A stretch of 64,000 bases of DNA from DATJBF01 sp035515475 (GTDB lineage: Bacteria > Verrucomicrobiota > Verrucomicrobiia > Palsa-1439), in NCBI GenBank assembly GCA_035515475.1, contig DATJBF010000049.1:1-64000 (forward strand), given 5' to 3'. The position numbers and the translations under genes are program-made. Positions 49,242 to 57,386 of this stretch are shown piece after piece. The notes below the pieces were generated by a model, which made no database searches, was not told where the DNA came from, and saw only the letters and a list, made by a program, of their open reading frames with translations. Every line of letters begins with the position of its first letter. The first letter of the stretch is position 1.

Positions 49242-49619
49242 TTATCGAACCGGAACCGCCTTGCCGTTCTCATCGATGGCTACGTACACAATTTCCGCGC
49301 TCGTCACCCGAACCTCCTCGTGCGGCGGCGCGGAACGTTTGGCGTCTACCGTCACGCGCACGGTGACCGATTTGGTGCCCCGTTTGACCGTCTCGGTATA
49401 AAAGCTGACGAGGTCGCCGACGTACACCGGCGCGATGAACTTGACCTCGTGCATCGCAACGGTCACCAGCTTTCGGGAGGAATGCCGCCGGGCCTCGACG
49501 ACTCCGGCAAGGTCCAGGTAATTCAGGATGACGCCGCCAAAGATCGTCCCGAACGCGTTGGTGTCCTTCGGCATCATCACGACGCGAATCGCCGGTTGCA
49601 GTTCACCTTGAGTCGGCAT
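49242..49619 (-). CDS. acyl-CoA thioesterase, hotdog fold
   Basis: 125 residues with the YciA/BACH-type signature MPKDTNAFGTIFGGVILNYLDLAG, then VTVAMHEVKFIAPVYVGDLVSFY and a final strand ending VAIDENGKAVPVR. It hydrolyses acyl-CoA; chain-length preference unknown. It lies 94 bases upstream of the VOC gene on the same strand and may be co-transcribed. Confidence 0.9.
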   Translation of the reverse strand: MPTQGELQPAIRVVMMPKDTNAFGTIFGGVILNYLDLAGVVEARRHSSRKLVTVAMHEVKFIAPVYVGDLVSFYTETVKRGTKSVTVRVTVDAKRSAPPHEEVRVTSAEIVYVAIDENGKAVPVR

Positions 49620-49712
49620 CGTAGTAATATGTCCGTTCAAAACGACGAAAGCGAGAATTTGATTTCGACATCGCCTTCGCCAGCCTGCTATGTTTCGCCG
49701 TCTCGATGGCTT

Positions 49713-49970
49713 ATGATGACCGTTGACATGAAACACGCGAAGGCGCCGCTCGCCAAGTATGCCCGCGAGGCGAAGCATGGTCCTGTCGTCGTCACGACGA
49801 ACGGCAGGCCCGTTGCCGCCGTGGTTTCGATCAAGAACGCCGATCTGGAAACAATTGCCCTAAGCACCGACCCCAAGTTTCTCGCCCTGATTGAACGCTC
49901 TCGGAGGCGTCAAGCCCGGCACGGTGGAATCTCCTCAACCGAAATACGCCGACGACTCGGCTCGAAATAG
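49713..49970 (+). CDS. Phd/YefM-type antitoxin-like protein, no adjacent toxin
   Basis: 85 residues: AKAPLAKYAREAKHGPVVVTTNGRPVAAVVSI is the Phd fold (N-terminal DNA-binding strand-helix with NGRPVAA). The C-terminal tail is basic (ERSRRRQARHGGISSTEIRRRL). No RelE, Doc or PIN toxin follows. The next 355 bases contain no gene, so it is an orphan or its partner was lost. The ATG at 49713 was chosen by homology. Confidence 0.7.
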   Translation: MMTVDMKHAKAPLAKYAREAKHGPVVVTTNGRPVAAVVSIKNADLETIALSTDPKFLALIERSRRRQARHGGISSTEIRRRLGSK

Positions 49971-50325
49971 CCCGCAGGAATAGGTTTTCTCCAGCGTGAC
50001 TGAGCAGGGGCAAATTCGACTTGGCAAAGGCGGTCACATCTCCCGGAGGCGGTCGCGGGCTTGACGTGCGCAGCTTTCCCGCAGGCTTTCACCAGCGTTG
50101 CGCCGGCGAATGGGAAATAGGGCGCTAGGATAGACGACATCGCGTGCTGCTTTGGCTCTTCTTCTTCAACCAGGAGATGCAGGTCCGCGGTTTCCGTTGA
50201 AGAGCCTTTTCAAGCAGCGGTCGCTCGAACTGCGTTGGCGACGGATCGTGGCTGGGCCAACGCGCCGGCTGGTCGCACGGCGGGCGGCGCGACCGGCGAG
50301 CCAGTCCTCCCACGAAATGGGACGG
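49971..50325. other. 355-base stretch without a supported gene
   Basis: Open frames here are short, overlap each other and look like no known protein. A segment at about 50166-50290 read on the - strand (IPIDRPISWEDWLAG) may be a remnant. No structural RNA or repeat was recognised. Confidence 0.4.
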
Positions 50326-50952
50326 TCAATCGGTATCGAAGGGATTTTTGGTTTTGAGTTCACGGGCGATTTCGGCAACGAGCTTCTGGCACGCTTCAAA
50401 ATTACAGTAGTTTGGCGAACGGGCAAGCCGTTTGACTTCGTTCCAGTTCACATCGACTTGGCCGGTCAGACCGACGGCGATGAGCGCGCGGGCGCAGGCG
50501 AGCGCTTCGGCATTGGGCTGCGGATAAACTGAAACCAGCACGCGTTCTACCAGCAAGTCCTCGGGTTTCATCAACAACACTTCGCCGTACGGCCCCTGCA
50601 ACTTGCGGAACGAGGTGGTGGACTCCGTTTCGACCGGCCCGAGCAGATCGACGAACATGCCGGCAACTTCCCAACTGCGGGGACCGCCTTTGCCGCCGAG
50701 TTGCCCCATGACACCCTGGCGTAAACGCAAGGGGATAGGCCGTGCAGCATCCACGGGGCACAAATCGAGGTCGCCGGATGCATAGGCACCCTCAGTGTAG
50801 AACTCGATCGCCGAACCTCCGACCACAACCAGGTCGATACCGCGTTCACGAAAAAGGGCACAGCACAGCGACGCCAGTACCTGACTTTTTACCGTCGGAT
50901 CGGTTTGAGCGCGAATCTCGGCGAGCGCACGGTCAATCTTGTCTTGATCCAC
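50326..50952 (-). CDS. nucleotidyltransferase-fold protein (MNT/AbiEii-like)
   Basis: 208 residues from a GTG at 50952 (a TTG six codons upstream is also possible). The segment LVVVGGSAIEFYTEGAYASGDLDL has the GGS and D-x-D pattern of the minimal nucleotidyltransferase fold. The remainder is helical. Related proteins act as toxins or antitoxins or in resistance, but no partner gene lies beside it. Substrate unknown. Confidence 0.65.
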   Translation of the reverse strand: MDQDKIDRALAEIRAQTDPTVKSQVLASLCCALFRERGIDLVVVGGSAIEFYTEGAYASGDLDLCPVDAARPIPLRLRQGVMGQLGGKGGPRSWEVAGMFVDLLGPVETESTTSFRKLQGPYGEVLLMKPEDLLVERVLVSVYPQPNAEALACARALIAVGLTGQVDVNWNEVKRLARSPNYCNFEACQKLVAEIARELKTKNPFDTD

Positions 50953-51100
50953 GTCGCCCAGTATAGCCAAGCCGAACTGGGAATGCTACTTCCGCTTGGG
51001 ATTGCCAGACGGGGTTGTCGCCAGGCTCGGAGATGAGAGATGTGCGTGCCCGACCGACGTTTCTTGCGCCTCTATGCGGCCAAACAAATCTGCCAGTCAG

Positions 51101-51985
51101 TCACCGCCGGCAGAACCAACCGAAGGATGCCCAGGACTGGAACCACTTTTGCACCGCGGCCGGCCTGGCCCGCGCGGCTTTGGCACAGGCTTTCTCCAAC
51201 GTCGTACCCCGCTGTAGCGCTCGCAGGACTTCAAACTGTTCGCGCGTCAGCGGCTTGTAATAAACCGACAGGTTCATCCGATGCACGACGATGTAGAGCG
51301 GTTGCGGTTTCAAACGCCGGAAGGTGAGGCGCGCGGCCCGTTTGTGGCTCAGTTCAACGGCGTTGCTGGCTTCGGCACGCAACCCGTCGTCCCTTTTCTT
51401 GGCAGCGAGGAGCAGATCGTCCACGGGATAACTCACGTCCAACAACGTGAGGTACGGCTGCAACGCCAGCCGGACCTTGGATGGATCGCGTCCGAGCAGA
51501 TCGTCCACATCGATGACCGGTTCGGCGGCTTCGTCGAACGCGACGATGTGCGCCCATTCCAGACGGGCCATGTCCAATGCCAGGACCGGATGCGGCACGG
51601 TCCATTTCGGCTCTTCGCGGAGGAATTTCTCGAGCCGGCGACCGAGATTGCGCAGCGAGAATGACACCGACGGATACCGGGCCAGGTAAGCGCGGGCCAG
51701 CCGGTCGAATCTTCGGTCCCCGAGCACGGCCCGCAGGCCGGGATAATCGTCGTAGAAACAGTCGAGAAGCCGAAACCAATATTGCCGGTTATAGATCTCG
51801 AGCCGTTCGAACGACGTGAGCCGGTCGTTGGGTTTGATGAATCTGTCGGCCGTCGCCCGCGACGCCGGCTGCATGCGTCCGCGCGGCGCCAGCGGACGCA
51901 TGATGGCACCGGCCACCGCAGCCTGCACGTCACGCAGCCGCGGTGGCGTGCTCCGCGAGGAATCGGTTCGCCTTGAGAGCTTCAT
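51101..51985 (-). CDS. bufC: BufC/DUF2063 partner of the MNIO enzyme
   Basis: 294 residues: a helical N-terminal DUF2063 domain (NDRLTSFERLEIYNRQYWFRLLDCFYDDYPGLRAVLGDRRFDRLARAYL) and a C-terminal region with strands and a helix (YYKPLTREQFEVLRALQRG). In MNIO systems the DUF2063 protein acts as recognition partner that presents the precursor peptide to the iron enzyme. Its ATG lies inside the bufB 3' end (56-base overlap), so the two are translated together. Confidence 0.87.
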   Translation of the reverse strand: MKLSRRTDSSRSTPPRLRDVQAAVAGAIMRPLAPRGRMQPASRATADRFIKPNDRLTSFERLEIYNRQYWFRLLDCFYDDYPGLRAVLGDRRFDRLARAYLARYPSVSFSLRNLGRRLEKFLREEPKWTVPHPVLALDMARLEWAHIVAFDEAAEPVIDVDDLLGRDPSKVRLALQPYLTLLDVSYPVDDLLLAAKKRDDGLRAEASNAVELSHKRAARLTFRRLKPQPLYIVVHRMNLSVYYKPLTREQFEVLRALQRGTTLEKACAKAARARPAAVQKWFQSWASFGWFCRR

Positions 51986-52778
51986 GGTGGACCTCGTCGA
52001 ACGACGGGATGTGCGCGTCCCACTCCAGCAACGTGGCCGTCGGGCCGACGAGCCGGATGGCGTGCCCGTACAGTTTCCAGACCGGGTCGATGACCGGATG
52101 ATCGTGCGTATCGAGAATGTATTTGCGGTATTTGGAGTGGCCGGCGATGTGGAACTGGGCGACCCGGTGGTGCGGGATGTTGTTGACGTAGTCGTACGGA
52201 TTGAAGTTGTGGTTCATCGACGAGACGTAAATGTTGTTCACGTCGAGCAGAATGCCGCAGTCGGCTTTCTCGACGACCTCGGTGAGGAACTCCCACTCGG
52301 TCATCTCGGAAACGTGGAACTCGGCGTAACTGCTGACGTTCTCGACGGCGATGGGCACCTCGACGAAGTCGCGCACGGCGCGGATTTTCTCAGCAGTGAT
52401 TCTTGCCGCCTCGTGCGTGTACGGCATGGGCAGCAGGTCGTGCGTGTAGGTGCCGTCGACGCTGCCCCAGCACAGGTGATCGGAGAGCCACGGCGTCTTC
52501 GTGCGTTTCACGAGATTCTTCAATCGCTTGAGATGCTCGCGGTTCAGCTTGTCAGCCGAACCGAAGTACATCGACACGCCGTGTTGGACGACGCGGTATT
52601 GTTCGAGGATCTGGTCGAGCACGTGCAACGGACGGCCACCGTCGACCATGAAGTTCTCGGAAATGATCTCGAACCAATCGACGACGGGTTTCTTGGAGAG
52701 GATGTGCTGGTAATGCGGCACGCGCAGGCCGATGCCGATGCCGTAATCGGTGAAGGCGTTGAACGGATTCGCGGGCAT
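51930..52778 (-). CDS. bufB: BufB, DUF692-type multinuclear non-heme iron oxidase (MNIO)
   Basis: 282 residues of a TIM-barrel DUF692 enzyme: IGIGLRVPHYQHIL start, EIISENFM, QHGVSMYFG, LSDHLCWG, IAVENVSS, GILLDVNNIYVSSMNHNF, IAGHS, DTHDHPV and LLEWD supply the usual His, Asp, Glu and Asn iron ligands. Family members (MbnB, TglH, BufB) oxidise cysteine residues of RiPP precursors. It lies 71 bases after bufA and overlaps bufC. The product probably converts Cys of BufA to 5-thiooxazole-type or related groups (established for bufferins, inferred here). Confidence 0.92.
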   Translation of the reverse strand: MPANPFNAFTDYGIGIGLRVPHYQHILSKKPVVDWFEIISENFMVDGGRPLHVLDQILEQYRVVQHGVSMYFGSADKLNREHLKRLKNLVKRTKTPWLSDHLCWGSVDGTYTHDLLPMPYTHEAARITAEKIRAVRDFVEVPIAVENVSSYAEFHVSEMTEWEFLTEVVEKADCGILLDVNNIYVSSMNHNFNPYDYVNNIPHHRVAQFHIAGHSKYRKYILDTHDHPVIDPVWKLYGHAIRLVGPTATLLEWDAHIPSFDEVHHEALKANRFLAEHATAAA

Positions 52779-52849
52779 GGGGACGAGGTTTGGTGGTGGG
52801 AGCGGCCGGCCGCCGCTCCCACGTCACTCAAACGCTGAGTCGGCAGTTC

Positions 52850-53128
52850 TCAGGGCTTGTTCGTGTTACAGCCGCCCTTGCCCTTGCAGGAATTCTTGCC
52901 CTTGCAGCCGTTGTCGCTCGACTCGCAGCCGCCCTGACCTTTGCAGTCGTTCTTGCCTTTGCAGTCGTGCTTGCCCTTGACGCCTGAGTCGTCCATCTTG
53001 CCCCAACTCGACAGGCTGGTGCCCGTCGTGCTCGTCGTGGGTTGGCTGGCATACATCCGTGCCGCGGCGCCGGTCATCAAGCCGGCCATGGCGGCACCTG
53101 CGACCAATACTGTCGTCGTTCTCTTCAC
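52850..53128 (-). CDS. bufA: BufA-like cysteine-rich bufferin precursor
   Basis: 92 residues. GTG start fixed by a strong GGAGGAG site five bases upstream. N-terminal signal peptide (VLVAGAAMAGLMTGAAA), then a short Ser/Thr region and a repeated Lys/Gly/Cys-rich tail with six Cys (HDCKGKNDC, GGC, NGC, NSC, GGC). Bufferins are exported peptides modified by the BufB-BufC pair and described as copper-buffering agents. Here the Cys spacing repeats as C-x4-C-x4-C twice. The metal bound is not shown by the sequence. Confidence 0.88.
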   Translation of the reverse strand: MKRTTTVLVAGAAMAGLMTGAAARMYASQPTTSTTGTSLSSWGKMDDSGVKGKHDCKGKNDCKGQGGCESSDNGCKGKNSCKGKGGCNTNKP

Positions 53129-53205
53129 TGCGACTCCTCCTGGATGTTGGGTTTGTTTTTCGGGTCCCCGCTTCCGTCACGCCAGACAGAAACAGGCCCG
53201 GTCTC

Positions 53206-53230
53206 ACGCTTGGCTTAGGATGCGCGTTCC
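53206..53230 (-). promoter_or_regulatory. candidate extracytoplasmic-function sigma promoter of the buf operon
   Basis: On the - strand GGAAC (53226-53230), a 17-base spacer and CGTGA (CGT at 53206-53208), about 75 bases before the bufA start. This resembles the GGAAC/CGT pattern of ECF sigma promoters, and bufferin operons in Caulobacter are ECF-controlled. Spacing is one base longer than typical. Confidence 0.25.
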
Positions 53231-53445
53231 GGCCCGCTCGTTTCAAACGGCAGGACGCAATGCGCCCCCAGCCCTGGATCCACGTGAACTCTCGCCACCA
53301 GGCACGAAGCTAATCCATTCAGCCCCCGAAAGCAAATCGGGTTGTAGCCGTCCCGCTCTGTCGGGGCGCATTCCCGGCACGGCGATTCACCCCGAAAGCT
53401 TTCGGGGCAGGGAGCGCCGTGGCTACATCCTCCCGTCTCGCGCCA
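53231..53445. repeat. bufA-doxX spacer with TGTAGCC element (53343-53427)
   Basis: No gene is seen in the whole 53129-53445 spacer. It holds an element of 85 bases bounded by TGTAGCC (53343) and GGCTACA (53421-53427), containing an 18-base palindrome CCCCGAAAGCTTTCGGGG. The doxX stop lies 19 bases beyond it. Confidence 0.65.
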
Positions 53446-53904
53446 TTACCCCTTCTTCTGTCCGCGCAGTTTCGCAATGATTGCATCGAGCGAGAACACG
53501 CCGGGACCAAAGATCCAGACAATTGCTACCGCGAACATGAACAGGAACGGCGTGGCGGACAGAAATCCGTCGGGATTGGTGAAGATGTGCTGAACCTTGT
53601 CGAAATCCGCGGTCAGATAGGCCACGGTCAGGACAATGAGTAGAGGCACGGTCGCGATGCGCGAACCCAGCCCCAGCAGCAACAGCAGGCCACACGAACA
53701 TTCCACACTCCCGGTCAGAGCCGCGTTGAATTTGGGCATCGGGATATGGAGGCTGGCGAAGAACCCGGCAACCTTGTCGAGATGCAAGAGTTTGCCTTTC
53801 CCCGTCAGGAAAAACTGCCAGCCCCAGTACAACCGGATCACCAGCAAAAACGGTGACTGCAGTTTCGAAACCAGTTTGACGTAGAGTCGGTACAGTTTGG
53901 TCAT
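53446..53904 (-). CDS. doxX: DoxX-family membrane protein
   Basis: 152 residues with four hydrophobic segments: PFLLVIRLYWGWQFFLTGKGKLLHLDKV (typical DoxX start), GLLLLLGLGSRIATVPLLIVLTVAYLTA and a final IVWIFGPGVFSLDAIIA. The ATG at 53904 was chosen because the upstream extension is in the methyltransferase. DoxX proteins are regularly encoded with bufferin genes and may handle oxidants or thiols at the membrane. The gene is 317 bases upstream of bufA, same strand. Confidence 0.88.
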   Translation of the reverse strand: MTKLYRLYVKLVSKLQSPFLLVIRLYWGWQFFLTGKGKLLHLDKVAGFFASLHIPMPKFNAALTGSVECSCGLLLLLGLGSRIATVPLLIVLTVAYLTADFDKVQHIFTNPDGFLSATPFLFMFAVAIVWIFGPGVFSLDAIIAKLRGQKKG

Positions 53905-53917
53905 GGCGTTATCCTCG

Positions 53918-55066
53918 TCATTTCTCGGCGGTGAAAAGAATCTCGATATCGAAGTGTTTCTCACGATGCACGGATCGGGAGGCCCCCGCGTAATACAACG
54001 TGACGAACGCCTCAAACAAATCTCTCGTCGCCAAAATCCGCACCAGGAACCGCTGGGTCCGGTGCGGTACGTGTTGCGTCGGAGAGCCGGGCCGAACCGG
54101 GCCGGCCCCCACATCCGGCCAGGCCACCTGGGACAACCGATTCAGGGCGTCTTCCGTGGGATAAAACCGGATGTCCTTGAAACCAACCGCCTCGAGCCGG
54201 TCATGGATGTCAAACACATCCGTCTTCCACGGGTGCGCCGGCGAAACAGTGAGGTAACTGAAGGGTGAATTCCTCCGAATGACGTCCAGCATCCGGTTGG
54301 AGACCGGGTTGTTGGGGTTGGTTTCACACGGCAACGCGGAGATGAACGTGCCGCCCGGCTTCAGCAGCGAATACAGATCCGCGAACAAAACCCCCAGATC
54401 GCTGTAGACGTGCTCGAGCGTGTGGCTCGAATAAATCACGTCAAAACTCGACGGCTGAAATGTCCGGGTCAGTTCCTGGTGTGACACGACCGTGATCTCG
54501 TGGTATGGCGGGCTCTCCGGCCGCACAACATCCGTGCAAATCACCCGGGCCGTTTCGTTGGTTTGCTTGACCAACAACCCCTCGAAACCGTTGAGCGCGC
54601 CCAGACACAGCACTGCCACGCCGTTCTGCTTCAGCCGATTGCGAATGACCGACATTTTCGCCACGTGGCCCAAGCTCGACGGCACCGGAAACGATGCAAT
54701 CGCTTGTTTGAATCCCGCCGAATGTCCCACCCACAGACTGTCGAGATCGATCTCGCCGATTTGAATGCGGCCTGCATCTGTTGTGGAGCTGCGAATCTCC
54801 CACCGAGACAGATCACCAAACTGCCGTCTCAATCTCTTGTTCGTGGAGGCGTCGGGGCCGTTCAGACATTGAAAGGTTTGCAGATACGACCAATCGGCAG
54901 GAGACGCAACCCGCCAGTGGTAGCCGAGACGGGAATACGCCCGGCCATTCAACTGCTCGGTCGCAGGAAGTTGCCCGGACAGGGTCGACGTTTTCTGGAG
55001 ATTCGACGGCAGCCCGGCCGATGGCAGGCTCGACTGCGGAGTGTCGGTCGATTGATTGGATCTCAT
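53918..55066 (-). CDS. class I SAM-dependent methyltransferase
   Basis: 382 residues from the ATG at 55066. The methyltransferase fold (about residues 145-310) has a degenerate motif I (VAVLCLGALNGFEGLL), DVIYSSHTLEHVYSDLGVLFADLYSLLKPGGTFISALPCE (motifs post-I to III), then a C-terminal region. The first 100 residues are unrelated to known domains. It lies 13 bases upstream of doxX and could be part of the buf transcription unit. Substrate unknown; a role in surface glycan or peptide modification is possible but unsupported. Confidence 0.75.
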   Translation of the reverse strand: MRSNQSTDTPQSSLPSAGLPSNLQKTSTLSGQLPATEQLNGRAYSRLGYHWRVASPADWSYLQTFQCLNGPDASTNKRLRRQFGDLSRWEIRSSTTDAGRIQIGEIDLDSLWVGHSAGFKQAIASFPVPSSLGHVAKMSVIRNRLKQNGVAVLCLGALNGFEGLLVKQTNETARVICTDVVRPESPPYHEITVVSHQELTRTFQPSSFDVIYSSHTLEHVYSDLGVLFADLYSLLKPGGTFISALPCETNPNNPVSNRMLDVIRRNSPFSYLTVSPAHPWKTDVFDIHDRLEAVGFKDIRFYPTEDALNRLSQVAWPDVGAGPVRPGSPTQHVPHRTQRFLVRILATRDLFEAFVTLYYAGASRSVHREKHFDIEILFTAEK

Positions 55067-55314
55067 CTCGTCACGCCTACAGGACCCTGCCAGCCGGCTG
55101 GCGTTTTCTATACCGACGCGGGGTCGGGGAGTCAAGTGGCGACTGATCCGCTTTCAAACTGTGGTGGACGCTCCTCCAGTTGTTTGCGGGCAGAACGGCT
55201 GAAGGCGATGGCGTACGCAACCATGGAGTGTTCTCGAACGAATCAGACCTCGCCTCACGGCGGCGTCAGGTTCTTCACATCGCGCGGCTTAGAAGGGACG
55301 GGTTCGAAGAGATG

Positions 55315-55686
55315 TTAGATATTCAAGGTCGCCACCGGCTTGAATGGATAGGAAAACCCAATCTCAGCCAAGTCGATGCAAGGGATTTGTTCTCTCCCCG
55401 CTCTGCGCCACGCCCAGACTCGGTGTCTTCCGTCAAGCCACTGTTTCCCACAAATGATCGCCGGTGGAAGACTTTTCCCAACCATTTCCTCCGTGTACGC
55501 TCGATCTCGATAATCGGTCCAAACCGGGACGGCAGGAAATGCGCTTGCCGGCACATTTCGGATCTTGAACCGATGCCGTCGCAAACGATCCAAAAGCTCT
55601 TCGGTGCCCGAGCACCCGACCATTTCGGATAAGAATGTTTGCACGTCGTCGGGTAATTCGGAAAAGCGGCATTGACGAAGGCTCAT
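55315..55686 (-). CDS. ParB/sulfiredoxin-like small protein
   Basis: 123 residues from an ATG that overlaps the TGA of the PLD gene (ATGA). C-terminal half: PPAIICGKQWLDGRHRVWAWRRAGREQIPCIDL, the ParB-N/Srx-fold motif (LDGRHR) that in ParB binds CTP and in others is a nuclease-like element. Co-expressed with the PLD-type nuclease upstream; function unknown. Confidence 0.65.
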   Translation of the reverse strand: MSLRQCRFSELPDDVQTFLSEMVGCSGTEELLDRLRRHRFKIRNVPASAFPAVPVWTDYRDRAYTEEMVGKSLPPAIICGKQWLDGRHRVWAWRRAGREQIPCIDLAEIGFSYPFKPVATLNI

Positions 55687-56546
55687 CGGGCGGAAGCCAC
55701 CAGCGACCACTTCTTCCCATCGAACGTTATCACCCCTTGCCGCTTCAAAAACTGCTGTGCGTTGCGGACCGCGTGTTTCCACCGCTTGCCAAAACGCTGG
55801 CCATTGATAACGAGTTCGACCGAGTCATCACACAAATCGGGCAAAACCTGCTGGATACGGGGGTGAAGTTCAGCCGTGGTCAAGGGTCCCTTGGACAAAA
55901 CGTAAACGATGGCGTCCGAGTAAAGACTGTGCGCGGAGCGATTCCCCACCTGGGCTCGAAGGAACTGAACTCTGGCTTTCCGCAGCTTCTGATTGAACCT
56001 TTGCCGGAGTTCCGCTCTGGCCGAACGTTGGACGCGATCGAATTCGTCCACCAACTCATCGCCGACCTTGGAAATGTCATCCAGCAATTCCGGGCTTATC
56101 TGGCTACCGACGCGCCCATACGATTCAAGATCGGATCGGATTCTCCGAACCAATCCTGGCTCGCGCAGCCCAACACCGTACTCGTAGTTCATTTCCAGAC
56201 CTGATGGTGTTAGGTTCGCCGAGGTAACAATCGCAAAGTCTTCATCTCGCAGGTACACCTTGGCGTGGAGTTTGGGCACGGCGATTATCTTTGAGTCATT
56301 TGCCACCTGAGCGAACAACCTCAGCGCAGGCATATCCAGCGATCCGTTCAGGACGCTATCGCTGCGAACATCTGTGAAGACGCGCAGACGGATGGGACGG
56401 CTGGACAAGGCGTCACATATCCATTTGGCCTCAGCCGTCTTTATGTATGGACTGGCAATCAGCAAATCGGATGAGACACCTTCGAGAAAAGACTCGAATG
56501 TCCGGCGCCAAGGGCTTGGAAACAATTCAATCACGAGTAAGCCCAT
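55683..56546 (-). CDS. PLD-fold nuclease-like protein with winged-helix C-terminus
   Basis: 287 residues. A single HKD motif (KLHAKVYLRDED followed by SANLTPSGLEMNYEYGV) in the phospholipase D/BfiI-like superfamily. Residues about 200-287 look like a winged helix (KGPLTTAELHPRIQQ). BfiI/NgoFVII-type restriction enzymes use one HKD motif per chain as dimers. Start overlaps a truncated DNA methyltransferase remnant (16 bases). Likely a restriction-type endonuclease, now without a complete cognate methyltransferase. Confidence 0.7.
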   Translation of the reverse strand: MGLLVIELFPSPWRRTFESFLEGVSSDLLIASPYIKTAEAKWICDALSSRPIRLRVFTDVRSDSVLNGSLDMPALRLFAQVANDSKIIAVPKLHAKVYLRDEDFAIVTSANLTPSGLEMNYEYGVGLREPGLVRRIRSDLESYGRVGSQISPELLDDISKVGDELVDEFDRVQRSARAELRQRFNQKLRKARVQFLRAQVGNRSAHSLYSDAIVYVLSKGPLTTAELHPRIQQVLPDLCDDSVELVINGQRFGKRWKHAVRNAQQFLKRQGVITFDGKKWSLVASAR

Positions 56547-56710
56547 TCCGCGTCGACGTTGCCGTACGTCTTCTTGCGAACCAGACCGAATGGGGGGCTC
56601 GTCGTATTAAAATCGACAGAAGCATCGGCGACCTGAGTACTCATCAAATCAAGCGCGTCGCCCAGATAGATCCTTCCAAGTTTCGTATGAAAGAACTCCA
56701 TCGTGCTCAT
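56531..56710 (-). pseudogene. truncated N4/N6 DNA methyltransferase, N-terminus only
   Basis: Reading the - strand from the ATG at 56710 gives 59 residues to a TGA: LGRIYLGDALDLM near residue 15, then TSPPFGLVRKKTYGNVD, i.e. the TSPPF catalytic motif (motif IV of SAM-dependent DNA methyltransferases) and the following loop. The rest of the enzyme is gone. Its end overlaps the start of the PLD gene. It is a decayed modification gene. Confidence 0.72.
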
Positions 56711-57386
56711 CGGGACGACAATACCCAGACAGGTTGTGAAGCTGAAGCCTTAAGCAATGCGGCGATCATTTTTTTGTTCGCCTCCGCGAACACGTCCTTG
56801 GCATGTCGCGCAGTGTAACGAACTGGAGAGGTTTCGACAATCCCGAACCGCGAGCGCGTTCACCAGCAGCCGCAACTTAGCACCGCCCTCAAGAACGGCG
56901 GGCTCTTGTCTCCTGATTGCGTGCCTCCTGTCTCCTGACTTCCCTGTCCGCCGTAGCCGCGCCGTCGTCAAGGGCCTCCGCCGAAGCTGCGGCGCTTTCG
57001 CGAAGGTGGAAGCGTCATGAGGCGTCGGCGAGTTGGAGCAGGCGGATGATTTGACCTCCTTTTTGCTCGCTGACTGCTGAGAGCCGACGGCTGATAGCTT
57101 TCCTCTTCCGATTCTTCTTGATTCAACACGCCGGCAGGTTTACAAACGCGTGCGTCACCCCGCGGGGCTTGATTCTACATGCCCCGATCGCGCCGCGTCT
57201 GCGCGAAGATGTACTCTCACGTCGGAGCGACAGTCAATTAACTGAGGCGAGTTGCCTTTGGAGGCGAGCAAACTTATCGGAACGGGAACTTGCGGCTCTG
57301 GTCAGTCTCCGCATTTTTCCGCGTCCAAGCGTCTAAACCGCTCGCACCTTAAACTGCGAATTTCAATCAAAAGGAAAGCTGCAAGT
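56711..57386. other. 676-base stretch with gene remnants and repeats
   Basis: No intact gene. A short - strand stretch (about 56750-56815) codes for YTARHAKDVFAEANKKMIAALL, possibly a C-terminal remnant. About 57070-57100 has the CTGATAGC/AGCCGACGGCTGA repeat family. The 3' part holds the leader of the CHAP gene with the site AAGGAAAG before its ATG. Confidence 0.4.

Noticed and set aside
50152..50532. A 126-codon + strand frame
   Set aside because: It overlaps the nucleotidyltransferase gene in antisense and has no recognisable features.
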